This document shows, piece after piece, positions 29,077 to 36,526 of a stretch of 64,000 nucleotides of DNA. A model generated the notes under the pieces. The model did no database searches, was not told the DNA's origin, and saw only the letters and a program-made list of their open reading frames with translations. Position 1 is the stretch's first letter. Each line of letters begins with the position of its first letter. The DNA comes from Candidatus Methanomethylophilus sp. 1R26 (GTDB lineage: Archaea; Thermoplasmatota; Thermoplasmata; Methanomassiliicoccales; Methanomethylophilaceae): contig NZ_LOPS01000042.1 of NCBI RefSeq assembly GCF_001481295.1, positions 31,109 to 95,108 of the forward strand, written 5' to 3'. Both the position numbers and the translations under genes were made by a program.

Positions 29077-29333
29077 TGCCCGGCCTCCCTCAGCATGCCG
29101 GACCCTTTGGGGGTGATCCTCCACTCCTCTTTGATCAAGGTCCTCCCGCCGGCCGACACTGTCTTCACCGTGCTGTAGCGGAGGAGGCCCATGCGCTGCA
29201 GCTGCACGCAGTAGGCCCGGGTCCCGGACACGCTGCATCCGGCAAGCTCTCTGACAGATCTGTTGTCCGAGGCCCTCATGACCCCCTTCGACTCCGCGCG
29301 GCGCAGGATCGCATAGTGCTTGGAGCTCAGCAT
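29073..29333 (-). CDS. Winged-helix DNA-binding protein, 86 aa
   Basis: MLSSKHYAILRRAESKGVMR, then a recognition-helix region SVRELAGCSVSGTRAYCVQL and a wing/strand YSTVKTVSAGGRTLIKEEWR ending TPKGSGMLREAG. This is the layout of a MarR/ArsR-like winged helix. ATG 29333 overlaps the exonuclease stop and its TGA overlaps the helicase start, so the three genes form one translationally coupled replication operon. Possibly an origin-binding or regulatory partner of the helicase. Confidence 0.65.
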   Translation of the reverse strand: MLSSKHYAILRRAESKGVMRASDNRSVRELAGCSVSGTRAYCVQLQRMGLLRYSTVKTVSAGGRTLIKEEWRITPKGSGMLREAGQ

Positions 29334-29913
29334 TCCGACCCCTCCGCCGCTCTGACGTATCTGCCCCTGATGTCCGGGTCCCTGCCGCACAGCCCTAGGA
29401 GGATGTATCCTTCCAGGACCGCGTCCGACAGGGCCCGGTGCTCTTCCATCCCGCCGGGCACCCCGGCAGGATTTCCGGGGCACAGCATATCGTATGCATC
29501 CTGCGCCTTCATCCAGCAGCCTCCGTTGAATCTGTCAGCGCATTCGATCATGATGCAGGGGGCCATCCTCGGCCTGAAATCCCACGGTCCCGACCTGAGG
29601 AAGCGGCCGAAGTCGAAGTCGATGTTGTAACCGGTGAATACCTTGCCCTCATATCCGGCAAGCTCAGCCCTTACGTCCCTTACGCTCCATGGGCTGCGCT
29701 CGACCTCGTCCGGATCCAGGTCCGTGTGCTCGAAGACCCACGAGCGCCTCTGCCCGGGAGTGAGCTGCTGCATCACGATCCTGCCCATCTCCGGATACAC
29801 CCGGTTGCGGTCGAGGTCGACCCTGGCGATGCCGATCTCCACGACGGCATCGCCTTCGGCGGCGCCCCGAGACCGGTGGTCTCAGTGTCCAGCACGAAGA
29901 TGTTCGCTGTCAT
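29327..29913 (-). CDS. DnaQ-like 3'-5' exonuclease
   Basis: DEDD-family exonuclease, about 195 aa from ATG 29913. Exo I is IFVLDTETTGLG (Asp, Glu); the frame breaks near 29860 and one base restores GAAAEGDAVVEIGIARVDL. Exo II region GYNIDFDFGRF supplies the second Asp, and the Exo III-like EEHRALSDA supplies His/Asp (DEDDh type). An Arg/Pro-rich stretch precedes the C terminus. Probably proofreads or processes element DNA during replication. Second gene of the leftward replication operon. Confidence 0.82.
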
Positions 29914-29932
29914 GCGGCCGCCTCCCCGGCCT

Positions 29933-30142
29933 TCAATCCTCTCCGCTGAGAGCGGCCCTGATCCTGCATTCCGCATCCCAGAGGATGTCCTGCAGTTCCT
30001 GCAGGACGGTATCTCCGGCGGCCGCCGACCATTCTGCCGTGATGCGGCAGAGGGGCATCCTCGATCCGGACGGGTCCAGGATGCAGAACTCTTTCGAGGC
30101 GCTTTCCATCATAGCTTGCGCTGATTGTGTTATTTCTTTCAT
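29933..30142 (-). CDS. Small viral protein of unknown function, 69 aa
   Basis: First gene of the leftward replication operon: MKEITQSAQAMMESASKEFC... ending QDILWDAECRIRAALSGED. Acidic, mostly helical, with two cysteines. No family recognised. Supported by position between the divergent promoter and the exonuclease gene, and by an intact frame. Confidence 0.5.
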   Translation of the reverse strand: MKEITQSAQAMMESASKEFCILDPSGSRMPLCRITAEWSAAAGDTVLQELQDILWDAECRIRAALSGED

Positions 30143-30228
30143 GGTTTCTCAGACCTATCGGGAATTTCCCGAATATTTCACATATTTCCACACGTAAATT
30201 TAAAGGTATCCGTGTGAATTTTACGCAC
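30143..30228. promoter_or_regulatory. Divergent promoter/operator between replication operon and RHH gene
   Basis: TAAATTTAAAGG (30195-30206) is a TATA-type element about 25-30 bases before the RHH ATG (30229). It is enclosed by an inverted repeat CACACG (30189-30194) and CGTGTG (30211-30216), placing a dimeric binding site over the promoter. AT-rich TTTCCCGAATATTTCAC and TATTTCC blocks to the left may serve the leftward operon. Autoregulation by the RHH protein is inferred. Confidence 0.5.
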
Positions 30229-30417
30229 ATGGTCCGTAAAAGAGTGCGTATTGATGCTACTTTAGATCCAGAAATCTATGATTGGCTTATGTCGAAAGTC
30301 GAGGACCATACGTTTATGAACGTCTCACACGGTCTCGAATTCTGCTTATACAAGGTCAAAAAGTCAGAAGAGGGTGAGAAGAAGCAGTGTTTTAGGTCTG
30401 AGAACTCTAAAAATTGA
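30229..30417 (+). CDS. Ribbon-helix-helix transcription regulator
   Basis: 62 aa: MVRKRVRIDATLDPEIYDWL is the N-terminal beta strand plus helix A of CopG/MetJ-type repressors; the second helix follows FMNVSHGLEFCLYKVKKSEE. The basic tail is Lys/Ser-rich. Probably leaderless. It is the only rightward gene of the left arm and sits opposite the replication operon, the usual place of a copy-control or immunity repressor. A strong hairpin (30439-30463) follows its stop. Confidence 0.75.
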   Translation: MVRKRVRIDATLDPEIYDWLMSKVEDHTFMNVSHGLEFCLYKVKKSEEGEKKQCFRSENSKN

Positions 30418-30438
30418 AACTGCTTCTCCTCATTCTTT

Positions 30439-30463
30439 CTCACATCCCCTTCGGGGATGTGAG
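30439..30463 (+). terminator. Stem-loop after the RHH gene
   Basis: CTCACATCCCC-TTC-GGGGATGTGAG, a near-perfect 11-bp stem with a UUCG-type loop, 22 bases after the RHH stop. No T-run follows, so it may be a processing or stabilising structure rather than a classical terminator. Confidence 0.5.
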
Positions 30464-30763
30464 TTGAACCGATGATGCGGAATCCCGATATGTTTATTTC
30501 GGGAACACCGCTTTGAGGAGACGCCGGGAGACGGGAAGTTCTGGTGCACCAGGACCTTCACTCTCGGTGCACCAGGAGCCGTTCCGGCAGGAGGTGAGAA
30601 GATCTTCGGGATCATCATCGAGCGCCGCTGCAGCGTGCTCCGGTTGACGATCATGACCGATGAGGCCGTGATCGTCATCGACATCCCGTAAGGGATGATC
30701 GGGTCTGACCCGCCTCAAGGGTCCGGCTCCTCCCGGAGCCGTCATCTTCTCCCTGAAATCGAT

Positions 30764-30796
30764 ACTGCATTCGGAGATATTTATACTGAATGCAGT
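30764..30796 (-). promoter_or_regulatory. TATA box inside a perfect 9-bp inverted repeat
   Basis: ACTGCATTC (30764-30772) and GAATGCAGT (30788-30796) flank 15 bases that read AGTATAAATATCTCC on the minus strand. A repressor dimer bound here would cover the TATA box. It points leftward towards the ATG at 30735. Confidence 0.55.
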
Positions 30797-30903
30797 CACG
30801 CCGGTCCGACCGTGCTTCCCGGGCCCTGTCCTCATTCTCTCGCCTCCGGGCAGAGCCCTCCCTCCGTCCAGGGCGGTAGTATCGGTGCCCGCCGTGCAGA
30901 GGA

Positions 30904-31101
30904 TCATGTGCACAGCCTCTCGATGTGCTCCCACATGTCCTCATCCTGGACCTTCTCCGCGATCCTGCCGAGCTCCTGCGCGATCTCCATCAGCCTGGCG
31001 GATTGCTTGGGCGGGAGCTCGGCGCACGCGGCGAGCACCTGACGGCGGGCCTCCCGGATGGCGGCGATAGCGCCTCCCGTGCCGGATGCTGCGGCAGTCA
31101 T
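30904..31101 (-). CDS. Small helical viral protein, 65 aa
   Basis: MTAAASGTGGAIAAIREARR then AELPPKQSARLMEIAQELGR and EKVQDEDMWEHIERLCT. Amphipathic helices; no known domain. ATG 31101 overlaps the stop of the next gene upstream (31098), so it belongs to the leftward small-gene cassette. A coiled-coil or helical-bundle adaptor is possible. Confidence 0.55.
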   Translation of the reverse strand: MTAAASGTGGAIAAIREARRQVLAACAELPPKQSARLMEIAQELGRIAEKVQDEDMWEHIERLCT

Positions 31102-31322
31102 GCCGCCACCCCCTTCTCGATGCCCAGACCGTCTGTGGTCCAGTCATCGCATCTGGCGCAGGTCTTGGGGTCGCTTATGGCGAAATCCCAGAGCAAACAG
31201 AAGCTGGCCATGGATATCCCCTTCTTGCCGTCGCCATCCTCTGTCAGGCACCTGGTGAGGTAGGCGCATCCTTCGCAGGATTTTTCCCCGCCGGTGCAGA
31301 GGTGGGGCCGATAGTCGGTCAC
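31098..31322 (-). CDS. Small Cys-rich viral protein, 74 aa
   Basis: MTDYRPHLCTGGEKSCEGCAYLTRC... then FCLLWDFAISDPKTCARCDDW. Seven cysteines in an N-terminal C-x6-C-x2-C-x6-C cluster, a lone FCLLW cysteine and a C-x2-C pair, likely binding zinc or an Fe-S cluster. Unrecognised family. Coupled on both sides by start/stop overlaps in the small-gene cassette. Confidence 0.6.
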   Translation of the reverse strand: MTDYRPHLCTGGEKSCEGCAYLTRCLTEDGDGKKGISMASFCLLWDFAISDPKTCARCDDWTTDGLGIEKGVAA

Positions 31323-31717
31323 TCTGGTCCCTCCGGAGCGAAGCAGAGGAGGCAGTAACCCTCCGCGATCCCCTCGGTCTTGATGACCAGTGAGATCCTG
31401 CGGGTGAGCATGCGGCCGGTGGCCTCGTCCCCGCCGGCGGTCGGGATCACCTCATGGAGGCAGACCTTATCTCCGATTTCGTACCCGCGGTCATCGCGTC
31501 TGATCTCGCATGTTTTCTTCCCGGTTAGGAGCATATCGTACCAATCATTGCGGATCTTGATGTGGTGCACGCGGCAGCTGTCGAGCAGCCTGTCCAGCTC
31601 GTGCGCGCCGTCGTCCCCCCACTCCCATGCGCGCGCGGCCATCTCATGGCCGAAGCGGACGAGCTGCTCATCCTTCGGCCTCCAGCTCAGCCAATGGCCG
31701 GTCTTTTGGCGGATCAT
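31319..31717 (-). CDS. ASCH/DUF3850-like protein
   Basis: 132 aa from ATG 31717 (MIRQKTGHWLSWRPKDEQL). The C-terminal half VHHIKIRNDWYDMLLTGKK and CEIRRDDRGYEIGDKVCLHE is the DUF3850/ASCH pattern: H-x-L/I-K... F/Y-xx-L-xx-G-K-K-x-x-E-x-R-x-x-D-R-x-Y-xx-GD. ASCH-like folds (PUA superfamily) bind RNA or modified nucleotides and are common in phages. The N-terminal ~55 residues contain WSWRP-type aromatic residues and are unassigned. An in-frame ATG at 31750 would add 11 residues. Confidence 0.72.
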   Translation of the reverse strand: MIRQKTGHWLSWRPKDEQLVRFGHEMAARAWEWGDDGAHELDRLLDSCRVHHIKIRNDWYDMLLTGKKTCEIRRDDRGYEIGDKVCLHEVIPTAGGDEATGRMLTRRISLVIKTEGIAEGYCLLCFAPEGPE

Positions 31718-31761
31718 TGCCCGTCCTCCCATCCGGGGCAGGGCTCCCATCTGCCGGTCAT
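31714..31761 (-). CDS. Possible 15-residue ORF bridging two overlapping genes
   Basis: MTGRWEPCPGWEDGQ. Its ATG (31761) overlaps the stop of the gene at 31758-31991 and its TGA overlaps the ATG at 31717, so it would keep ribosomes moving between two real genes spaced 41 bases apart. It may be only a translational bridge; no other support. Confidence 0.25.
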   Translation of the reverse strand: MTGRWEPCPGWEDGQ

Positions 31762-31991
31762 ATGCGCCCCTCCCGCACCGCGGGGACGGCCCTGCCGCGG
31801 CCGGCTTCGGCTGTTCCGGTATGCTCGAATTCGAGGTATATCCTCCCCTCGCTGCTGTACTCTCCGGCGCGGCGGTTGGGGTAGAATCTCGAGATGGTCC
31901 GGATGCACTCCGGAGGGACGGACTTTCTGATCATGGCGGCAAATTCCGCGCACTCCGCTTCCGTGCCCATAACGCGGATTTTCAGGCTCAT
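31758..31991 (-). CDS. DUF3970-like small viral protein
   Basis: 77 aa from ATG 31991: MSLKIRVMGTEAECAEFAAM ... ISRFYPNRRAGEYSSEGRIY LEFEH (quoted in two parts). The K-I-R-V-x-G-T start, the SxFYPNR motif and the RxYLE strand match DUF3970-type proteins of phages and plasmids, whose function is unknown. Start and stop overlap neighbours in the leftward cassette. The C-terminal ~20 residues are Arg/Gly-rich and may be unstructured. Confidence 0.6.
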   Translation of the reverse strand: MSLKIRVMGTEAECAEFAAMIRKSVPPECIRTISRFYPNRRAGEYSSEGRIYLEFEHTGTAEAGRGRAVPAVREGRI

Positions 31992-32368
31992 CTGTCCACC
32001 TCCAGGCAGGCGATCTGCGCTCCTTTGTACGTGCACACTATCATGCTTGTTAGCAAGTAGGCCGCATCCTCAGCAGTGATCGAGGCGAGGTCGTCTCCGG
32101 AATCTTTACAGACGAGGATGTCTCCGACGAACGATACCACAGGCATCTCGGCCGTGCGAACGATGGCCGTCGGGGCTCTCTCGCGGATCCGTCCGATTTC
32201 GTCGCAGATAATCACATACTCTTTGCGCTCTTTCCCGACGCGACGATGATAAAGCTCGGCATAGTCGGCCCCGATGGCCTCGGCAAGATGGTCGTCGTCG
32301 ACGGTCTCGACGCTCACCAGGCTGCAGTGCTCTTTCCTCTCTCTGACGTGGAGGACGGTCAGCTTCAC
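31988..32368 (-). CDS. Unknown viral protein, 126 aa
   Basis: Starts at GTG 32368, which overlaps the preceding stop (GTGA). MKLTVLHVRERKEHCSLVSV-like N terminus, then DDDHLAEAIGADYAELYHRR and YVIICDEIGRIRERAPTAIV, and DAAYLLTSMIVCTYKGAQI. The strand-loop pattern with ...CDEIGR resembles DUF3846-like proteins, but I would not assign it. Intact frame and overlaps at both ends support translation. Confidence 0.55.
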   Translation of the reverse strand: MKLTVLHVRERKEHCSLVSVETVDDDHLAEAIGADYAELYHRRVGKERKEYVIICDEIGRIRERAPTAIVRTAEMPVVSFVGDILVCKDSGDDLASITAEDAAYLLTSMIVCTYKGAQIACLEVDR

Positions 32369-32532
32369 GGTCTGGCCTCCGGGTACATGTGGTAGATTTT
32401 CGGTTTCCCCTGCAGGATCGTGACGCACAGGGGGCATATGGTCCTGTCTGATGAGATGTACCATCCCCACACATGATCCTTGCGGCCTGGCCATCCGCAG
32501 TGATCGCATCTGATCACGTTCGGCACGGTCAC
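32365..32532 (-). CDS. Zinc-ribbon protein, 55 aa
   Basis: GTG 32532 start overlapping the upstream stop; MTVPNVIRCDHCGWPGRKDH ... RTICPLCVTILQGKPK. Two C-x2-C knuckles (CDHC, CPLC) separated by about 20 residues form one zinc ribbon. Part of the cassette of tiny overlapping leftward genes; role unknown. Confidence 0.6.
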   Translation of the reverse strand: MTVPNVIRCDHCGWPGRKDHVWGWYISSDRTICPLCVTILQGKPKIYHMYPEARP

Positions 32533-33002
32533 GGTACCGCCCTCGTGAGGTCCTGGGGGATTCCAAGCCGGTGCACGTCCTTCGGGTCCGCCGCCGCGAA
32601 CTGGCGGCATCCGCACGCCACCGTGAATGTGAAGATCTTCCCCTTGTACAGGACTTTCTGAGTGGCCTTGCGGCCGTGCGCGTCGTCCAAGAATACGCTC
32701 TCGATGATGTTTCCCTGCCCGACCATCTCATCGATAAGGCGCCGTCTGAGGTCCGAGCAGCGGTTTATGACCTCCAGCGTCTCCGGGGGCATGCTCCCGA
32801 TGCCGGGGATCTCCGGGATGTACCCGTATCCCTCCCTCCCCCTCCTGTAGACTGCTGTGCGGACGCGCACAGAGTCCACAACAGCGTACAGCACGACCTC
32901 CTCGCCCGATGCGAGGCCGTACCCTCTGACGATGGCATGGCCGTCGTCGACGGAGGAGAACGCGCGGGTGAGAGCTCCGTCGGCCCACATCTCGTACTTC
33001 AT
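32529..33002 (-). CDS. Unknown viral protein, 157 aa
   Basis: MKYEMWADGALTRAFSSVDD from ATG 33002. Two halves: an N-terminal beta-rich stretch GYGLASGEEVVLYAVVDSVR and a C-terminal half with IIESVFLDDAHGRKATQKVL, VACGCRQFAAADPKDVHRLG. No known domain. Overlaps neighbours at both ends (ATGA and GTGA), intact frame. Confidence 0.55.
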   Translation of the reverse strand: MKYEMWADGALTRAFSSVDDGHAIVRGYGLASGEEVVLYAVVDSVRVRTAVYRRGREGYGYIPEIPGIGSMPPETLEVINRCSDLRRRLIDEMVGQGNIIESVFLDDAHGRKATQKVLYKGKIFTFTVACGCRQFAAADPKDVHRLGIPQDLTRAVP

Positions 33003-33163
33003 ATGCGCGCCTCCTTCCGTGCGAGGTAGTAGTCGAGCTCCTTTCCCCTGAACCTTGCTGCGCACTCCCAGCAGACGGAGAAAACGTCTCCGCTGTGCGC
33101 AGCGGCATCTGAGAGGTTTTTGCTGTATTTCCCGCAGTTCATGCAGACCCCCTCGGACGTCAT
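32999..33163 (-). CDS. Zinc-knuckle microprotein, 54 aa
   Basis: MTSEGVCMNCGKYSKNLSDA ... GDVFSVCWECAARFRGKELD ending LARKEARI. C-x2-C pairs CMNC and CWEC about 25 residues apart bind one zinc. ATG 33163 overlaps the stop of the Lar-like gene and its TGA overlaps the next ATG, so it is clearly part of the translated chain despite its size. Confidence 0.62.
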   Translation of the reverse strand: MTSEGVCMNCGKYSKNLSDAAAHSGDVFSVCWECAARFRGKELDYYLARKEARI

Positions 33164-33666
33164 TCTGCCGCCCCCTTGTCATGCGATCTCTCCTGCCAGG
33201 CATCCAGCGCATCCCGCCACGTGCTGTGCCCGCGCCGCATGATCTGCGCTCCGCAGTCGCGGCATCTGATCATCCAGCCGTCTGCATGGCCGTATGCGAT
33301 GCGCCTCATGCGCTCCATGTCGGCATCTGTCGGAGCGCCCTCATCCAGAGTCGGATCCATCGACAGAGCGTCCCTGACGGACCAGTCGCAGTACTCCCAG
33401 CCCTCATCATCCAGCGCGCTGAGCTCGGCAAACCCGCCGCAAAACGGGCACGGCTCAGCGTCCGGCACCTCTATCGGGGCCTCCCGGTCGGTAAGCCAGC
33501 GCGGCAGCTCCTCCTCTCCGGGAACGTCGGCATCCGCATCCCTCCTGCAGTCGCGGCATCTGCGGCTGGATGGCCTCTCCCCGATCCAGCAGCGGCCGAA
33601 CGACAGCCGGAGCGCGCAGGTCCCGCAGATCCTATCATCATCAGTCATCATCATCATCTCCGTCAT
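33160..33666 (-). CDS. Lar-like restriction-alleviation zinc-ribbon protein
   Basis: 168 aa. The C-terminal half has CPFCGGFAELSALDDEGWEY, later MIRCRDCGAQIMRRGHSTWRDALDAW (quoted as two motifs: CPFCGG and CRDCGAQ followed by A-x-x-x-W), the pattern of phage Lar restriction-alleviation proteins. An extra N-terminal Cys-rich part (ICGTCALRLSFGRCWIGERP, RCRDCRR) adds a second knuckle, unlike typical Lar (~60-100 aa). ATG 33648 is an alternative start next to the preceding stop. In phages Lar modulates host restriction; that role here is inference. Confidence 0.68.
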   Translation of the reverse strand: MTEMMMMTDDDRICGTCALRLSFGRCWIGERPSSRRCRDCRRDADADVPGEEELPRWLTDREAPIEVPDAEPCPFCGGFAELSALDDEGWEYCDWSVRDALSMDPTLDEGAPTDADMERMRRIAYGHADGWMIRCRDCGAQIMRRGHSTWRDALDAWQERSHDKGAAE

Positions 33667-33903
33667 GATCCCGCGGCCCGGCCCAGGGCCCGCGGTCCTC
33701 GCTCGCGAGGGTGACGCACGGTCCCTCCTCGCACGGGCAGTACCAGGTCCTGATGACCAGGGCCTCCTGGCATCCGCTGCATATCACGGTGCCCTCCAAG
33801 ACCGCAAAATCAGTATTGACGACGGCGCCTCCGCGAGGGATGCCGTCCAGGACTTGACCTCCTGCCCGCATCTGGGGCACCTGACGGACCAGCGCGCGGT
33901 CAT
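33641..33903 (-). CDS. Double-knuckle zinc-ribbon protein, about 87 aa
   Basis: From ATG 33903: MTARWSVRCPRCGQEVKS, frame break near 33850 (CC should be CCC), then LDGIPRGGAVVNTDFAVLEG, CSGCQEALVIRTWYCPCEEG and an acidic tail DHDGDDDDD. Three C-x2-C-type pairs. Without the repair the first knuckle is cut off after 38 residues. First gene of the leftward zinc-ribbon cassette, downstream of the AbrB gene. Confidence 0.55.
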
Positions 33904-33943
33904 GCGCCGGCCTCCCTATGGGAAAGATGCCTGCCGGTCACGG

Positions 33944-34102
33944 TCAGGCCACCTGCGCCGGGGAGATGACGATTTCGCCGCTGTCGCTCTGCTTGATCAG
34001 GACCTTGTCCCCCTGTTTCACTTTTAGGAGTTCGCAGGTCTCCTGCGTCAGTGCAATCCTATTGCCTATGCTGATTTTTGCGGTCGTGATTATTTTTGTC
34101 AT
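33944..34102 (-). CDS. AbrB/SpoVT-type DNA-binding regulator
   Basis: 52 aa from ATG 34102 with GGTG upstream. TKIITTAKISIGNRIALTQE followed by LLKVKQGDKVLIKQSDSGEI is the swapped-hairpin AbrB fold (strand, T/S-x-x-N/G-R-I-x-L/I-P/T, L-x-x-GD-x-V). Such proteins serve as antitoxins or transition regulators. Divergent from the wHTH gene across an operator region, which suggests a switch pair. A weaker ATG at 34126 exists. Confidence 0.75.
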   Translation of the reverse strand: MTKIITTAKISIGNRIALTQETCELLKVKQGDKVLIKQSDSGEIVISPAQVA

Positions 34103-34118
34103 TTCAGCACCTTTTGGT

Positions 34119-34176
34119 ATTTGCAAATCGAATAATCAGTTGTGGGTATTTATGGTTTTTGTGGATTGCAAATATC
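34119..34176. promoter_or_regulatory. Paired TATTTGCAA operators in regulator switch region
   Basis: GGTATTTGCAAATCG (34117-34131; its centre ATTTGCAAAT is a perfect palindrome) and, inverted, GATTGCAAATATC (34164-34176) share TATTTGCAA(A)TC. Their centres are about 45 bases apart, near four helical turns. Between them GGGTATTTATGG may be a TATA element. They lie between two divergent regulator genes, as in a lysogeny switch. Confidence 0.5.
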
Positions 34177-34222
34177 AAAATCATTAATCGCATTGAAATT
34201 GTGTAGCTTCTTTCATTTTTCA

Positions 34223-34568
34223 ATGACAAAAATCAGCCTTGAGATTTCTAGCCTCGAAGAGGCTCATAAAATCTCAATGCTGATTTATCTGTACAAAAAC
34301 GGTCGTAGCAAAAAGACCGATATCTATTCCTGCCTCCCGCAAAAACGCGAATCTGGCAAAGAAGCTCTCCGAACTTGCAGACAAAGGCCTTGTGATATTA
34401 GATCAGAGAAGGTTCGAAAACAACACCACTTATGTGGAGCTTACTGCCCGGGGCCGCGAGGTCGCGAAGAAACTCGTGGAGATCGAGGGGATCCTCTCGG
34501 ACGATCCTCCGGAGCCCGAGGATAGCTATGACTCGTCTTCGGTCGGAGCTCACACAATGCCGCTCTAG
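34223..34568 (+). CDS. Winged-helix regulator (MarR-like)
   Basis: About 114 aa: MTKISLEISSLEEAHKISML, IYLYKNGRSKKTDIYSCLPQ, then, after removing one A from the run 34341-34345, NANLAKKLSELADKGLVILD and FENNTTYVELTARGREVAKK, i.e. helix-turn-helix plus wing ending in the usual T-A/P-x-G-x-x-V. The C terminus is acidic (SDDPPEPEDSYD). It ends with TAG at 34566-34568, the only TAG terminator I see in the window; reading through would add just five residues before TGA. Probable repressor partner of the AbrB protein. Confidence 0.68.
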
Positions 34569-34745
34569 CCGGATTGCGGCAGATGATAAGAGGAGATATT
34601 TGGGAATGGCCTGGTTTGAAGAGAAGAACAACGGGCACGCATCCGGAGTTACTATTAAGTACCGTATAATGAATCGTTGAACTGCGTACTTCGTAAATCT
34701 CGGACAAGGCCGACAGCTGTCTACCCCGAGTGGAATGCGCACCTC

Positions 34746-36511
34746 TCACTTCTTCAGATGCACTGTTCTGATGCGCGTTATCCCCGAAATCGTTCCGAAG
34801 AACATTCCGTTACCGTTGTACTTGTCTCCCACGGCCCCTGCGACAAAGTCATGGGCCTGAAGCCTCTTGTCATCTATCGACGAAACCGTTTCAACGGTCA
34901 GAGGCTTCGGGATCCTCGCATCATATGCAGCGCGGTCAGCTATGATTCTGGCAGCCGGCTGAGGCAGGTATTCGCTTCTGTCGATCATAATATCGGATCC
35001 AGCGCTTCCATTTCTGAGTTTCTCGTCCTTCATCACGTCATTCATAAGCTCAGAAGTCGCCTTTTGGTAGATGGACCTGGGTTTCGAGCCCTCCATCTCC
35101 GATCTGCTGATATGGACTGCATACACAGATGGATTGGTGGCGGCAATCTTCTCCAAGGTTTCTTTGCGGATCGTGTCGGAGGAAGTGCTGAACTTCAGCT
35201 CATTCGCTGTTGCAGGTTTATTCGTATAACGCGTGCCCTTCGGCTCACTGTCAACGATTCTGACCAAGCGTCAGGATTCGAATTGATCGATGCCGTCAAT
35301 GTGAACTCTTTCTGACTGCCGCTGTAGCTCGGCGTCCCGGATTCATCTATCATCACGAGGTACCTTCTGACTTCCGTTCGGCTTTTGCGGCCTCCGGTGC
35401 GGCCCTTGATGGCCCCTGTGCCCGCCCTTGATATCAGCGGGCCGCGCTTCGCCGAGACGTTGGCCATGGCCACGCCCGGCCTTCCTGCGGTGGCGTTCGT
35501 GACAGGGACGACGGCCTGCTCCTTCCTTTCGGCCTCGGTCCTGGGCTTCGCCCTGGAGACCCTCTCGACCCCTCCGACGGTGTCGGCCATCTCGTTGATC
35601 GCCATCTTGTGCCCGCGGCAGCGGAGCCTCGCGATGTGGCTGTCCTCCCAGTGGTCCTCGACGGACCTTACCGCCTCGCCGTCCTTCAGGCCCCTGCGGC
35701 GGCCTTCGGTGAAGAGGGCGTGGTCCTCCTCGGCCATCCTCATGGCCTCGCCCCTGGTGGGGCGCCTCCAGCGCCTGGTCCTCTCGTCGAAGACGGGGAC
35801 CATGGCGTAGTAGCCGTTGTAGTCCACGCCGTCCGACCTGGCCTGCTGCTCGGCCACCGTGCAGCTCTCCTCTATCGACGCGGAGGGGTTCGCGCGGACG
35901 ACCGGGCTCCTCCTGGACGGGTCCGTGGCGCGCAGCTCGTGGGAGAGCTCGTGCACCACCGTGCCCTGGTTCATCCCGTTCCTCCGGTCGATACTGACGC
36001 GGTTCCGGCCGGGGCAGTATGCCCCGGTGGCGTGCGCGGGGGCGTAGCCGATCTGGACGGTGGGCCTGGACTCGGCGATCCTCGACACGTCCGCCGGGGA
36101 GAAGCCCATCACCAGCTCGCGGCGGAACATCTGCTCCTCCAGCGGGGTGGCTATGACCCTGATCTTCCCCTGGTCGCGCTTCTGGGCCTCCGTCATCCCC
36201 TTCGGGACGTTGGTCTTCGGGGCCCCGGCGCAGTCGATGTCCTCGACGTCGCAGCTGCTCGGATCGGCATACCACGCCGCCACCTGCTCCGGGGTGCACC
36301 TCAGCGGTATCACCCTGTCCGAAGTCCTGGAGTAGTCGAGCTTCGCCAGGTCCACGGCGGGCTTCCTCTTCCCCATGATCCCCGACCGCATGCGGTCGAG
36401 GTCGTACTCCCGCTGCTTCTCGCGGTAGAAGTCGCTGTAGCGCTTGATCAGCGCCTTCTCCGGGACGTGCCCGGTGCTGTCCGTCGGTATTTTCCCGATC
36501 TTGCCTGTCAT
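34746..36511 (-). CDS. HExxH metallopeptidase-like protein fused to DUF3800
   Basis: About 588 codons from ATG 36511. Residues 1-350: a basic N terminus and a gluzincin-like motif HELSH at 187-191 with a downstream SIEESCTVAEQQA glutamate helix, suggesting a zinc peptidase. Then a basic linker (GAIKGRTGGRKSRTEVRRYL) leads straight into DUF3800: LVMIDESGTPSYSGSQKEFT (catalytic-type Asp), frame break near 35265, and the closing RLQAHDFVAGAVGDKYNGNG. DUF3800 is an RNase-H-fold family found in phages and toxins. No stop separates the halves. Last gene of the structural operon. May be a virion-delivered effector; a maturation protease is the alternative. Confidence 0.7.
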
Positions 36512-36526
36512 CTCATCATCCCATAG

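Larger units (their letters stand above)
30418..30903. other. Structured region with uncertain small genes on both strands
   Basis: 486 bases with conflicting signals. Rightward, a frame that needs one base near 30515 reads from ATG 30472 (MMRNPDMFISGTP) to a plausible product ending IFGIIIERRCSVLRL and MTDEAVIVIDIP at 30688-30690. Leftward, a good TATA box (30773-30787) and a ribosome site AGGGAG precede ATG 30735, opening 80 codons to 30494 of odd, Arg/Pro-rich composition. Hairpins: CATCCC-GTAA-GGGATG near 30685 and CGGCTCC-TCC-CGGAGCCG near 30725. I cannot decide which strand codes. Confidence 0.35.
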
